Shown: positions 25,756 through 35,165, counted from the first letter of the stretch. The stretch is 64,000 nucleotides of DNA from Paenibacillus camerounensis (GCF_000723885.1 NZ_CCDG010000004.1:1-64000); one strand, 5' to 3'. Program-made: numbers and translations. Notes: a model not told the origin generated them from the letters alone.

Positions 25756-26994
25756 TTAGATTGCGCTCAGCAGCAGGTCAGAGACAAATTCAGCGGCGTT
25801 CTTGATCTTCTGCGTCTTCTCGGCTTCTTTCGGAGAGAAGCGGACGCGGATTGGGAACTCCACATGCGTCATGCCGGTGGACTTGATTACATCCGAAGTG
25901 CTCTGTACGGTCATATTGGTGCCGTTCAGGTAATCCTGGATAACCTCGATCGCTTCACCGCTCCAACCGTAGGAGCCGAAAGCTGCTGCCAGCTTACCTT
26001 TCAGATTCAAGAGCTGCAGCTCCCTGAGCAGCGGCTCCAGATTGCCGATCATATCGGCGTAACGGGTGGAGCTGCCGATGAAGACAGCGTCCGCCGCCTC
26101 GATGCTCTCGATAATGTCGTTCACATCGCTTTTATCCGCATCCCATACGGTTGCTTCGATCCCATTCTCCTGCAGTGTAGCCTGCAGAATGCCGGCCATT
26201 TTCTTCGTATTATTCTTAATGGTGGTGTAGACGATGGCCGCTTTCTTGCCCTGAGTCGTTTCCCGGCTCAGCTCGGCGTACAGGTCAATATACTTGCGGA
26301 CGTCCTTACGGATCAGGAACCCGTGCGAAGGAGCGATCATCTCAATCTCCAGATCCTTCACGGCTTCCATCAGCGTTCTTACATATCTTCTGTGCGGGTG
26401 GATAATGGCGCTGTAGTAGCCTTTGAAATCCTCAGTGATATCAAAACCGGCCTCATCGCTGAACAGCTTCTCCACAGCAACATGGGTGCTGAAAATGTCG
26501 CACGGGTACAATATTTTATCCTCTATACAATAAGTAATCATCGTTTCAGCTGTATGCAGATAAGGGGTCTCCTTGAACAGAAGCGTTTTGCCGCCGATAT
26601 CCAGCGTATCCCCGTCCCGAACCACCAGATAATTACGGCTGTGCAGCTTGTACATTTCCTGAATTTCCGGCACCGCAATCTCTGTGCATACAATAGTAGC
26701 ATTAGTTGCCCGCATAGCCAGCGCAGCCAGTCCGCCGGAATGATCGGGTTCTGTATGGTTAATTACGATGTACGCAATATCCAGCGGGTCAATCAGCTCT
26801 GCCATCCGGTCTGCATATTCACGGCCAAACTCCATATCCACAGTATCAATAACCGTCGGCTTGCCGGTTTTTAGCAAATAGGAATTGTAGGTCGTGCCCT
26901 TCGCCAGAATCAGCCGGTGGAACGGCACCTCGCGGTTGTCGATTTTTCCTACCCAGTACGTATCCTTGGCAATCTTTATATCTGAAATATTCAT
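25756..26994 (-). CDS. Flavodiiron protein (O2/NO reductase)
   Basis: 412 residues: an N-terminal metallo-beta-lactamase-like domain and a C-terminal flavodoxin domain. Diiron ligands are present in NHTEPDHSGG, YLHTAETM, YPCDIFSTH and APSHGF. The flavodoxin part starts near KKAAIVYTTIKNNTKKMAG and has SSTRYADMIG and AFGSYGWSGEA, the FMN-binding loops. The ATG at 26994 follows GGAGGG; the long upstream frame is not used. Such proteins reduce O2 to water or NO to N2O with electrons from rubredoxin. It is the first gene of the cluster reductase-rubredoxin-Crp/Fnr. Confidence 0.93.
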   Translation of the reverse strand: MNISDIKIAKDTYWVGKIDNREVPFHRLILAKGTTYNSYLLKTGKPTVIDTVDMEFGREYADRMAELIDPLDIAYIVINHTEPDHSGGLAALAMRATNATIVCTEIAVPEIQEMYKLHSRNYLVVRDGDTLDIGGKTLLFKETPYLHTAETMITYCIEDKILYPCDIFSTHVAVEKLFSDEAGFDITEDFKGYYSAIIHPHRRYVRTLMEAVKDLEIEMIAPSHGFLIRKDVRKYIDLYAELSRETTQGKKAAIVYTTIKNNTKKMAGILQATLQENGIEATVWDADKSDVNDIIESIEAADAVFIGSSTRYADMIGNLEPLLRELQLLNLKGKLAAAFGSYGWSGEAIEVIQDYLNGTNMTVQSTSDVIKSTGMTHVEFPIRVRFSPKEAEKTQKIKNAAEFVSDLLLSAI

Positions 26995-27143
26995 CTCTCT
27001 TCGCCCTCCAATTTGATCTTGTTTATCTATCAGCACCCTCATTCTATAACGGGCACCGGGGTCAAAAGGAGGACTGAAATCAAATTTTGAAAAGTTAAAA
27101 AAGAAGCTTATAAATTTGAATATACACGGTTTGCCGGCGGGCG

Positions 27144-27172
27144 TTGTGTCTTGGGTCACGCTGGAGTATACT
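27144..27172 (+). promoter_or_regulatory. Sigma-A-type promoter of the DMT gene
   Basis: TTGTGT, a 17-bp spacer and TATACT, placed about 78 bp before the TTG start of the DMT transporter. Confidence 0.55.
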
Positions 27173-27249
27173 GATTGAGGAAAATGGGTCATGCGCGTTC
27201 CTGCACACTGAAATTCCCTATCTACTATATAAAAAGGAAGCGTGTTAAG

Positions 27250-28140
27250 TTGAACAAGTATAAGGCCAATCTTCTCGTTTTGCTCATTACCCTGGGATGG
27301 GGCTCCTCCTATCTGTTTATGAAAATGGGCCTCGATTCTATGGAAGAATTCAATCTGCTTGCACTGCGCTTTGGGATCGCTTTTCTGGTGACCGGACTGG
27401 TGTTCTGGAGGCGCCTGCGCAAAATCAATAAAATAACACTCGGGTACGGTGCAGTGCTCGGAGCCATATTGCTCTGGGTGTGCGTATCCATTCTGTTCGG
27501 CCTCAAAACTACAAGCACCTCAAACGCCGGCTTTCTCGTCGGGCTTACGGTTGTTTTTGTACCTATATTAAGCGTCTTTCTTTTCCGTAAAAAGCTTGCG
27601 CTGAGCCACATCGTTGGTGCACTGATTGCAATGACCGGCATTGGAATGCTGACCTTGAACAGCAAGCTGCAGATGCACCCTGGCGACATTCTCTGTATTT
27701 CCAGCGGGATCAGCAATGCATTGTTCATCCTGATCTCCGGTGCGGCAGTCAAAAAGACCGATTCTATAAACGTAGGCATTGTGTCCCTGGGCTTCACCGC
27801 GGTGTTTGCCCTGATCTTCTCATTACTCTTCGAGTCTCCGGTTCTTCCCGGAACCTTCAGCGGATGGACTTCGATACTGGCGCTTAGTCTGGTCTGCAGT
27901 GCCTTCTGCTTTATCGCCCAGTCCGTGTCCTTGAAATATATTCCGCCTGTACAGCTGGGCTTAATGTATGCGCTGGAGCCGATCTTCGCCGCGGTAATCG
28001 CATTTATGTTTGCCGGTGAGCGTCTGACCACGCAAGGCTACATCGGAGCCATGCTGGTGGTGGGCGGCATTCTGGTATCCCAGTGGCTGGAGCAGCGGAA
28101 AAAGCTTCTTACCGCCGCAGCGCAGCCTGTTTCGCACTAA
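27250..28140 (+). CDS. EamA/DMT family transporter
   Basis: 296 residues with ten predicted helices in two EamA repeats; the first begins LITLGWGSSYLFMKMGL and the second ends with FAGERLTTQGYIGAMLVVGG. This family exports or imports small metabolites (amino acids, nucleosides). The start is taken as TTG at 27250, with AGGAAG about 9 bp upstream; a GTG at 27244 is too close to that site. The gene is divergent from the flavodiiron operon and is closed by a strong terminator. Confidence 0.9.
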   Translation: MNKYKANLLVLLITLGWGSSYLFMKMGLDSMEEFNLLALRFGIAFLVTGLVFWRRLRKINKITLGYGAVLGAILLWVCVSILFGLKTTSTSNAGFLVGLTVVFVPILSVFLFRKKLALSHIVGALIAMTGIGMLTLNSKLQMHPGDILCISSGISNALFILISGAAVKKTDSINVGIVSLGFTAVFALIFSLLFESPVLPGTFSGWTSILALSLVCSAFCFIAQSVSLKYIPPVQLGLMYALEPIFAAVIAFMFAGERLTTQGYIGAMLVVGGILVSQWLEQRKKLLTAAAQPVSH

Positions 28141-28160
28141 TATTCGTTAAAAGCTTGCCA

Positions 28161-28189
28161 AGAGACGGGACCTCCCGTCTCTTTTTTTT
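28161..28189 (+). terminator. Terminator of the DMT gene
   Basis: AGAGACGGGA and TCCCGTCTCT pair with a two-base loop and are followed by a run of Ts. Confidence 0.9.
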
Positions 28190-28201
28190 GTTCCATCCAG
28201 C

Positions 28202-29737
28202 CTACGGATGCCACTTAAACGTCACCGCCGAACGCGCCTTTAAAGTAAAGGTAAACGCACGCTCTCCCCACTGCACACTGAAAGTACGGTCCTCATCCGC
28301 AGGATTAAGCGCGATCAGTACAAGCGAGCCGCCCGGATTACGGTAGGCGACATTTTCGATTCCGCCGGCCTGCGGCGAGTCGATGCGGACCGCTCCGGGA
28401 TCAGTGAACCGGCTGGCATGCCCCAAGGCATAATACTCCACATTCCGTGAATAGCCTGACTCCCCTTGACCGTCTACGGTCACAACACCGCGGCAATTCG
28501 TGCAGCCTCCGTTCGTTGGCCCTCCATCGGAATCTAGCGCCAGGTTCCACAGCAGCACGCTCTTTGCCCAGTTGCGGGGCCCGCCAATGATCAGCTTCGA
28601 CATCAGCCAGGTCAGGTTATCGCCGAACTCCCCGCTCCAAGCACCTCCGCTGCACTCCGTTAGATGGATCTCTTTTTCGGGATAGGCTTCGTGTATCTTG
28701 CTCATCACCTCCGGCGAACCCGCGTAACAATGATAGGCTGTACCGTCGGTGTAGGCGTTCGCTTTTGCATCACCCAGCACGGTTTGTGTATAGCTCTCCG
28801 CGGTGTCCCAGTTATGATCGAATGCCACAATTTTGGACGTAATGCCTTGCTTGCTGAACTCCGGTCCCAGATAATCCCCGATAAAAAGGGCCTGCTCTTC
28901 CGCACCCATGCTCATACTCGGATAATCCGCAGTCGTGAATTCAGGCTCATTCTGTATAGTCAGTGCATAGATAGGGATACCCAGCTTCTCATATTCCTTA
29001 ATATAGCGCGCCAAATACTGCGCATAGGCAGCATATACACGCGGCTCCGCATAGTTTAAATACCAGCCGTTATGAATCGGCTCCCCGAATTTCATCCAGG
29101 GCGGAGCCGTCCAGGGTGTGCCCATCACCTTAATAGAGCTGTTGACGTCCAATATACGCTGGAGCAGCCCCGTCACGTCCCCGTCCTTAGCGATGGAGAA
29201 CTGCTCCAGCCCGTAATCCTCACCGGCTTCCGTATCATCATAGGTATAGCTTGCCGGATTGCCATCTGCATCGATCGAGAAGTCGGACGCGCCGACAGAA
29301 TGGCGGACAAAGCTCAGGCGTATCCCTTCTGGCGAGAAAAGATCCTTCATCAGTGCATCCCGCTGATCACCAGACATCCGTTTATTGACCAGAAAAGCGG
29401 ATGAGCCGGTAACGGAAGCGCCGAAGCCGTCCATCGTCTGATATTCGTGGTCAGGATTTATTGTAATAACAGGCAGCCCGGCAGCTGGCTGTGCCACCTC
29501 TCCGTCTGAATCTACGAATTCTCCACCCTCCGGCGAGGATGACTTCTCCCTGAAAAAAACCGGCTCCTGCGGAGCAAGCAGGCTGGACTGATCCCCCGTT
29601 GTTACCCAGGCCTTCACCTCTACCTTGGACAACTGCGGCGTCTGTTCCAGCTTGTCATCGTATAGTTTAACTGCAGCCCAGGCTCCCAGTACGACTGTTG
29701 CAGCGGCAATCGTCAGTAACCGTTTGCGTTTGCGCAT
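28202..29737 (-). CDS. Secreted GH30 family glycosidase
   Basis: 511 residues. An N-terminal membrane/signal helix (LLTIAAATVVLGAWAAVKL) is followed by a TIM barrel plus beta-side domain typical of GH30 glucosylceramidase-like enzymes. The acid/base is E264 in IQNEPEF and the nucleophile E361 in LTECSGG; the active-site MGTPWTAPPWMK loop is intact. Activities in the family include beta-glucosidase, beta-1,6-glucanase and xylanase, so specificity remains open. A weak AGAGG stands before the ATG. The gene is isolated, divergent from the metzincin gene. Confidence 0.9.
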   Translation of the reverse strand: MRKRKRLLTIAAATVVLGAWAAVKLYDDKLEQTPQLSKVEVKAWVTTGDQSSLLAPQEPVFFREKSSSPEGGEFVDSDGEVAQPAAGLPVITINPDHEYQTMDGFGASVTGSSAFLVNKRMSGDQRDALMKDLFSPEGIRLSFVRHSVGASDFSIDADGNPASYTYDDTEAGEDYGLEQFSIAKDGDVTGLLQRILDVNSSIKVMGTPWTAPPWMKFGEPIHNGWYLNYAEPRVYAAYAQYLARYIKEYEKLGIPIYALTIQNEPEFTTADYPSMSMGAEEQALFIGDYLGPEFSKQGITSKIVAFDHNWDTAESYTQTVLGDAKANAYTDGTAYHCYAGSPEVMSKIHEAYPEKEIHLTECSGGAWSGEFGDNLTWLMSKLIIGGPRNWAKSVLLWNLALDSDGGPTNGGCTNCRGVVTVDGQGESGYSRNVEYYALGHASRFTDPGAVRIDSPQAGGIENVAYRNPGGSLVLIALNPADEDRTFSVQWGERAFTFTLKARSAVTFKWHP

Positions 29738-29880
29738 ATGCAGACCTCTTTTTCTGATAAAAAGTATATTTCACTAGAGTATGGGTTTGAAATATACACT
29801 TAATATCCTTTTATTTACATTCTACTTTCTATATGCTAGTATTTCATCGTTACATAAATATCCCATTAAAGGATGAAATT

Positions 29881-30756
29881 ATGAATACCAAGAAAAAGTA
29901 CTCGGTTCTTGCGGCAGCATTTTTGATGTGTTCTATGGCTTTGTCAACTTCTGGATTTGCAAGTGAGGTCAGTAAAGATATTCCAATAACATCTTCAATT
30001 GCAGATGAAGTAAAAGTATTCTACCAAAATGATGTTAAATTATCTGGAGGTTCACCATTAGACACATCAGTACAGGCAAAATCTTTGATTCAAACAACTC
30101 CTAAGGTTGAACGTTCCTCAGTTGCTACAGTCTATGACGAAGTAGGTAATGTTATCGATAACGTAACTATTAAACAGAACGTAACTAGCAATGAGAATTC
30201 TAAACTTGCTGCATCCGGTAAATTATGTACCGTGCTAGTTGCAGTTGATGAAGAATATCGTGCAAAGCATAGCGACTGGCAGACACTGACGACCAATGCT
30301 GTCGAAGCTGCAGACGATGCATTTAACGCACAATTCGGTATAGACTTAACTGTGACAGCATATCGCTATTGGTTTTCCTCTGGTAACAATGCCAGTGAAC
30401 TTTTAGCTAATTTAACGGGGAGTGCAACAGATAATTATGATTTTGTAGTTGGATTTACTGCTGAACCAGATTTTACCCACGAAGGCAAGGTAGTTGGAGG
30501 ACTTGCTTATGAATATCCTTCTGCACCAACCTATGCCGCATACAGTACTGTTTTGGATCAAACATCTCCTTCATCTAACTGGCATGCATTACAGCATGAA
30601 CTTTCTCATAACTATGGTTTATCACACGATCCCGAGGCCTCAACGCCAATTTGTATTATGAATTATGGTACGATGTACAATACATCAGCCTGGCACAGCG
30701 ATCACTGGACACAATTGAACGCTAGAAAAATATGGTACGGAAGTAATACTAACTAA
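29881..30756 (+). CDS. Secreted metzincin zinc metalloprotease
   Basis: 291 residues with a signal peptide (VLAAAFLMCSMALSTSGFAS). The zinc-binding motif HELSHNYGLSHD fits HExxHxxGxxHD, and a Met-turn-like CIMNYG follows at 31 residues, so the fold is metzincin-like, probably an uncharacterised M12/M43-like group. AAAGGATGAA precedes the ATG at 29881. Codon use is visibly AT-rich, unlike the flanking glycosidase genes. The mature protein starts after a pro-region of about 100 residues. The target protein is unknown; a small lipoprotein follows 63 bp downstream. Confidence 0.85.
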   Translation: MNTKKKYSVLAAAFLMCSMALSTSGFASEVSKDIPITSSIADEVKVFYQNDVKLSGGSPLDTSVQAKSLIQTTPKVERSSVATVYDEVGNVIDNVTIKQNVTSNENSKLAASGKLCTVLVAVDEEYRAKHSDWQTLTTNAVEAADDAFNAQFGIDLTVTAYRYWFSSGNNASELLANLTGSATDNYDFVVGFTAEPDFTHEGKVVGGLAYEYPSAPTYAAYSTVLDQTSPSSNWHALQHELSHNYGLSHDPEASTPICIMNYGTMYNTSAWHSDHWTQLNARKIWYGSNTN

Positions 30757-30765
30757 TCTATTCAA

Positions 30766-30807
30766 TTTTTTTGCGCCATGAGATTAAGGTTTTGTGGCGC
30801 AAAAAAA
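30766..30807. other. Intercistronic hairpin between metzincin and lipoprotein genes
   Basis: Perfect 13-bp arms TTTTTTTGCGCCA and TGGCGCAAAAAAA around a 16-nt loop. The Ts precede rather than follow the stem, so it is not a standard terminator. It ends 1 nt before the GAGGAGG of the lipoprotein gene. Confidence 0.6.
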
Positions 30808-30819
30808 GAGGAGGTTTAA

Positions 30820-31155
30820 ATGAGAAAAAACTTCAAACAATTAATTGCTACTATTGGATTATTTTCATTACTATTAACTGGGTGTAGTTCAAATAATAAT
30901 TTTAGCAACAATAATCTATTGCCGAATGAGCCAGATCCAGTTGCGTGGATAAACAAAGACGGAATTAAGTATTATTATTTCCTATCAGAATTAGATATTG
31001 ATGAAAATTCTCTCTATTACACAGGTGAAAAAACAGATTCTGATGATGCAATAGAGGTGGGAAAAAAGATCTACAAAAATGAAATTGACGATGATAGTTT
31101 ATACATCGAATTTGATGGACAGTGGGCACAATATAAAACGCGGGAATCAGAATAA
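30820..31155 (+). CDS. Small lipoprotein of unknown function
   Basis: 111 residues. The signal sequence QLIATIGLFSLLLTGCSS ends in the lipobox LTGC, with the lipidated Cys at about residue 22. The mature part is short, acidic and rich in Asn, Asp, Tyr and Lys (WINKDGIKYYYFLSELDIDE). No known domain was recognised. It has a good GAGGAGG site, shares the AT-rich composition of the upstream metzincin gene and could be its partner or immunity factor (speculation). Confidence 0.7.
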   Translation: MRKNFKQLIATIGLFSLLLTGCSSNNNFSNNNLLPNEPDPVAWINKDGIKYYYFLSELDIDENSLYYTGEKTDSDDAIEVGKKIYKNEIDDDSLYIEFDGQWAQYKTRESE

Positions 31156-31256
31156 CACCTATTTGACTATCATATGGTTTTATTTCTAAGTATTATTGAA
31201 ATTTTTTCTTCACTCTCACTATAAATTAAACTTATTATTTTGCTAATTAGGTTTTG

Positions 31257-31278
31257 AAAAAAAGAAGCCAGAGGCTTC
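31257..31278 (-). terminator. Terminator of the secreted GH3 gene
   Basis: On the minus strand GAAGCC-TCT-GGCTTC is followed by seven Ts, about 135 bp after the GH3 stop. Confidence 0.65.
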
Positions 31279-31413
31279 ATCCCCCGGCCCAATCCATGAA
31301 TCTGCATTATTATCCGTTACACAGCTATGCTACCCGTCACACACTTGGCCAGCTATGCTTTACCTTGCCCGGAAATCTTTGCTTCATCGTTCGATCTTTT
31401 TATTGAAATGAAT

Positions 31414-34056
31414 TTATTTAACCGTCAGGCTGGTCTTCAGGCGGATATCATCCGAGGCGCTGCCGACATATACCGGCACCTTACCGGATGGCATTACCCA
31501 CTTGTCCGCTTTTTCATCCCAATAGGATAGCACTGAAGGGTCCAGCACGATTTGAACGCGCTGCTGCTTGCCCGGCTTCAGCTCCACCTTAGCCCAACCG
31601 GCCAGTTGCTTCGGTGCAGTCTCAACCTTGGTTGGCAATTGGCCGACGTACACCTGAACCACCTCAGAACCTGTAACTTTACCGGTATTTCGCAGATTCA
31701 GGGATACCGTCATTTTGCGGTTAGCACCTTTGCCGCTTACGTTCGTATGAACATTGCGGTAGTCGAAGGTTGTGTAGGACAAGCCGTGGCCGAACGCGAA
31801 CGCCGGCTTGATTCCGGAATTCTCGTAACCGCGGTAGCCGACCATAACACCTTCGCTGTACTCACCCTTGCCGTTTACCCCAGGGAATTGCGCAGCAGCC
31901 GATACCGGCGTGCTGTCTTCATTAACCGGGAACGTAACCGGCAGCTTACCGGACGGATTCACATCTCCGAACAGCACCCGCGCGATAGCGTCACCTTGCT
32001 CCTGCCCGGTGAACCAGGCCTGGACGATGGATTTGACTTTGTTCTGCCAGCCATCCATCTCGATGGCTCTGCCGCTCATGGACACCACAATTGTATCCGG
32101 GTTGGCCGCAGCCACCTCGGAGATCAGGCGGTCCTGGTTATTGGGCAGATCCAGATCCGAACGGTCGTAGTAGCCTTCACTTTCATAAGTGCGGACAACG
32201 ACTACGGCAACATCGGATTTTTGGGCCAGTTTAACGGCTTCCTGCATTTTGCTGTCTAGCGCACCAGCAGGCGGCTCCCAGCCAAGCCGGACGGTACCGC
32301 CGAAGTCAGTGGAGGCACCTTCCTTGTAGTATGTTTTATATTCAATTTTGATCTCATGACGTTCGCCCTTGGTAAGGGTTACTGCGGCTTTTTCTGTCTT
32401 CAGCTTGGATCCGTCGCTGTCAATCAGCAGCTTGCCGTCCAGATACAGCTTGCCGGTACCGGCACTGGTCAGGGTAAGATTGTACTTCCCTGTCTTAGGG
32501 GCAGTCAAATAACCGTTCCAGCGCGCTGACATCATGCTGTTCAGATTGCCCGGTGTCTGCGGCAGCTTAGAGGATTGGCCGTTCAAGCCGTCAAAGTTAT
32601 AAAAACCAAGATTGAGATTGATCTGGCCGTCAGTCCGGGTAAGCGTAGGCTCGCCTTCCATCTTGTTGTTAGGCCAGTACTCCCCGCTAAGACCGGTGCC
32701 TTCGCCGTCTCCCGCCGGAGTGAGAACCGAGGATGGGATCGCAGATGGACCGTTAACGATATCGCCGGTCGAAACCGGATCTGTGCCCGGTGCATAGCTG
32801 ACTTTAACCTTGCTCCCGGCACGGTCGCGGATGGCATCCAGTGGAGTAACTGTGTACGCCGGAGTAACCAGTGAGCTTCCCCCGACGGTAGCATAGGTGT
32901 CGGCGTCCGGACCGATGACCGCAATCGACTTCAGCTTGTCCTCATCCAGCGGCAGCGCCTTATTCTTATTCTGTAGCAGCACCAGGCTGTCCTCGGCAAT
33001 ATCCAGCGCGGCCTTACCGTGCTCCTCTGCCGGAATCTGGACATTCACCGGCTTGCTGTCAAACAGGCCCTTGCCGAACATCTGTGTCAGTGTTCTGCCA
33101 GCCATAAGGTCAAGCTGCTCTTCACTGACCTCTCCGTTCTGAACAGCTGTCAGCAGCTGACCTCCCCACTTGCCGTACGGCTCACCCGGGGTTTCAAGAT
33201 CAAGCCCGGCCAGCGCCGATTTGGCCGTGCTGAGATTCGCGCCGTAGTCGCTCATGACAAAGCCGCCGAAGTTCAGCTTGTCTCTCAGGATATCGGTCAG
33301 CGCATATTCGCTTTCACAAGCGGGAGTGCCGTTGATTTTATTGAACGAACACATTACTGAGGCAAGGGCTGCGTCCTTGATAGCTGCTGCGAACGGCTTG
33401 GCGTAAATCTCCATGATCGCCCGTTCGCTGGCTACAGAATCAACTGTGAACCGGTCTGTCTCCTGGTTATTAAGCAGGTAATGCTTGGCTGTTGCCATCA
33501 CCGGATGGCTCTGCACAGCATTAACATAAGCCACGCCCAGCTTGGACTGCAGCAGCGGGTCCTCACCGAGAGACTCGAAGTTACGCGAGCCCCATGGCAG
33601 CCGGGCAATGTCGAGGCCAGGTCCCAGCAGCACGTTATGCGTTGTATTGAACGCTTCTTCACCGACCAGATCACCGTAAAGAGCTGCGGCCTTGGTATCC
33701 CAGGTTGCAGCAAGCGCGATCGGTGCCGGGAAAGCGGTAGATTCCTTGTTCTGAATATCAGGGTTGGCAATGCGTACGCCTGTCGGCCCATCGGCCATCT
33801 TTAATGCGGGTATACCCAGCCGCTCCAGCGGATTGTTATAAAAGCCATAATAGTTGTTCACATTCCCTGTGACAAAATCAACTTTTTCCTCAGTTGTCAT
33901 TTGCTGCAGCAGCAGCTCCGTACGGTCTTCCGGTGAACGCGAGGCGTCCATCCATGGCCTGGAGGTATATGCACCCGCCATCTGCAGAGGTGCGAGTATA
34001 GATATGCTCAATGCTGCGGCGGCAATCACCGCATGTACTTTTAAAGATACTTTCAT
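31414..34056 (-). CDS. Secreted GH3 beta-glucosidase with PA14 insertion
   Basis: 880 residues. Signal peptide at 1-28 (VIAAAALSISILAPLQMAGA), then the GH3 barrel (WMDASRSPEDRTELLLQQMT onward) with nucleophile D270 in GFVMSDYGA and the KHYLLNNQE loop. The (alpha/beta) sandwich carries a PA14-like insertion (about 430-600, GLSGEYWPNNKMEGE...KIEYKTYYKEGASTDFGG). A C-terminal fibronectin-like domain completes it. The start at 34056 is chosen for the GGAGG and the signal peptide. It would hydrolyse terminal beta-glucosides or xylosides outside the cell. Confidence 0.92.
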   Translation of the reverse strand: MKVSLKVHAVIAAAALSISILAPLQMAGAYTSRPWMDASRSPEDRTELLLQQMTTEEKVDFVTGNVNNYYGFYNNPLERLGIPALKMADGPTGVRIANPDIQNKESTAFPAPIALAATWDTKAAALYGDLVGEEAFNTTHNVLLGPGLDIARLPWGSRNFESLGEDPLLQSKLGVAYVNAVQSHPVMATAKHYLLNNQETDRFTVDSVASERAIMEIYAKPFAAAIKDAALASVMCSFNKINGTPACESEYALTDILRDKLNFGGFVMSDYGANLSTAKSALAGLDLETPGEPYGKWGGQLLTAVQNGEVSEEQLDLMAGRTLTQMFGKGLFDSKPVNVQIPAEEHGKAALDIAEDSLVLLQNKNKALPLDEDKLKSIAVIGPDADTYATVGGSSLVTPAYTVTPLDAIRDRAGSKVKVSYAPGTDPVSTGDIVNGPSAIPSSVLTPAGDGEGTGLSGEYWPNNKMEGEPTLTRTDGQINLNLGFYNFDGLNGQSSKLPQTPGNLNSMMSARWNGYLTAPKTGKYNLTLTSAGTGKLYLDGKLLIDSDGSKLKTEKAAVTLTKGERHEIKIEYKTYYKEGASTDFGGTVRLGWEPPAGALDSKMQEAVKLAQKSDVAVVVVRTYESEGYYDRSDLDLPNNQDRLISEVAAANPDTIVVSMSGRAIEMDGWQNKVKSIVQAWFTGQEQGDAIARVLFGDVNPSGKLPVTFPVNEDSTPVSAAAQFPGVNGKGEYSEGVMVGYRGYENSGIKPAFAFGHGLSYTTFDYRNVHTNVSGKGANRKMTVSLNLRNTGKVTGSEVVQVYVGQLPTKVETAPKQLAGWAKVELKPGKQQRVQIVLDPSVLSYWDEKADKWVMPSGKVPVYVGSASDDIRLKTSLTVK

Positions 34057-34330
34057 GTTGTGTCGTTCCTCCTGATGTCTCTGTCTAATGACCCGTCCGC
34101 ACATTCCAGTCTGTCCAGCTGCCGGACAGTCCTTGTTAATCGGCAATCCGAGTTATGCACTCCCCTCCATCCGTCTTTTATTTCTGGAATAGGTATAGGC
34201 TTCGCGCTTAAATGTGCCTATGACTTTCGTGAGCACAGGCAGCTTTGAATCGCCGGGTCTAACCATAGCTCAGTTTTTTGTGTTACGCATCCGTCATTTT
34301 CTGGTAATAGGAAGCCTCCAGTACCCTGTT

Positions 34331-34372
34331 TTACTGAAGATTTCCTGAAATTTTCCTGAAAGTTAGCTGAAA
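34331..34372. repeat. Four 11-bp phased direct repeats (CTGAA core)
   Basis: CTGAA occurs at 34334, 34345, 34356 and 34367, exactly 11 bp apart, in a near-repeat TTCCTGAAATT. Helix-phased repeats are typical of oligomeric regulator sites. It lies about 270 bp upstream of the secreted GH3 start, in an otherwise empty region (34057-34643). Confidence 0.5.
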
Positions 34373-34552
34373 ACACGCAAAAACCAGGACTATATTCCCT
34401 TGCAGATTCGTAACCTTATTGTAACTTTTTTGTAACTTTTAAGACCGAAGTATTAGAAAAATAGGACCGGATTTAATATCCAATTAAGGTTTATAACGTA
34501 TTAAATTCTAAATCTAATCAAATCATAACCAGATTAAAGCGCCCTGTAACTT

Positions 34553-34594
34553 AACAAAGAGACAGCCGGTCGCATTGACGGCTGTCTCTTTGTT
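34553..34594. terminator. Hairpin downstream of the deaminase gene
   Basis: Perfect 16-bp arms AACAAAGAGACAGCCG and CGGCTGTCTCTTTGTT around a 10-nt loop. The rest of 34057-34643 holds no gene that can be supported. Confidence 0.6.
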
Positions 34595-34643
34595 CTTCTT
34601 GCACTATAGTTGTCCGTTAAATACAAACACATGGCCTGACTAC

Positions 34644-35111
34644 TCAGCCTTTTTGGTTGTGAGGGAAATAGCTGGACAATATCTTCAGGCTTTCTTCACG
34701 CAATATGCCGCCTGTAACCTGAGGTTTGTGGTGAGAGTTGTCAAATACAATCTTAGAAGCATTACTGCCCTGCTCATCCAAAAGCTCACATAGATCGATA
34801 TCGCTGGCAGCATAAACGAGTCGCCCGAGCCGGGTCCAGACCATTGCACCAGAGCACATAAAACACGGCTCGCAGCTTGAATATAACGTGTACTCTCGTA
34901 AATCAGTAATGTATGTTTCTGCACAGAAGCTCCGCAGCAAGCCCGCTTCTGCATGGAACGTCGGATCAGCCGCTGAATAAATCTGATTCTCGTTACGATA
35001 GACTATTTCACCGTCTTTAACCAATACAGCACCGAAAGGTTCGTTACCATGCTCAACAGCAAGTCGAGAAAGTCTAATGGCTTCCTTCATGAATAATTCA
35101 TCCTGATTCAT
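34644..35111 (-). CDS. Nucleoside/guanine deaminase-like protein (CDA fold)
   Basis: 155 residues. Cytidine-deaminase-like zinc motifs are TFHAEAGLL (HAE) and YSSCEPCFMCSGAMVW (PCxxC). The family includes tRNA adenosine deaminase, guanine deaminase and related enzymes. The length and the extra C-terminal helix (ILREESLKILSSYF) are closer to guanine deaminase-like proteins. Start with GGGGAG upstream. It follows the SDR gene by about 54 bp on the same strand. Confidence 0.85.
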   Translation of the reverse strand: MNQDELFMKEAIRLSRLAVEHGNEPFGAVLVKDGEIVYRNENQIYSAADPTFHAEAGLLRSFCAETYITDLREYTLYSSCEPCFMCSGAMVWTRLGRLVYAASDIDLCELLDEQGSNASKIVFDNSHHKPQVTGGILREESLKILSSYFPHNQKG

Positions 35112-35165
35112 TAGTTCTCCCCGTCCTTAATCCGCTTATCATTCATTAATACCTCATTCATGCTT

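Noticed and set aside
25864..26874. 336-codon plus-strand frame opposite the flavodiiron gene
   Set aside because: All diiron ligand motifs lie on the minus strand; the frame is a shadow.
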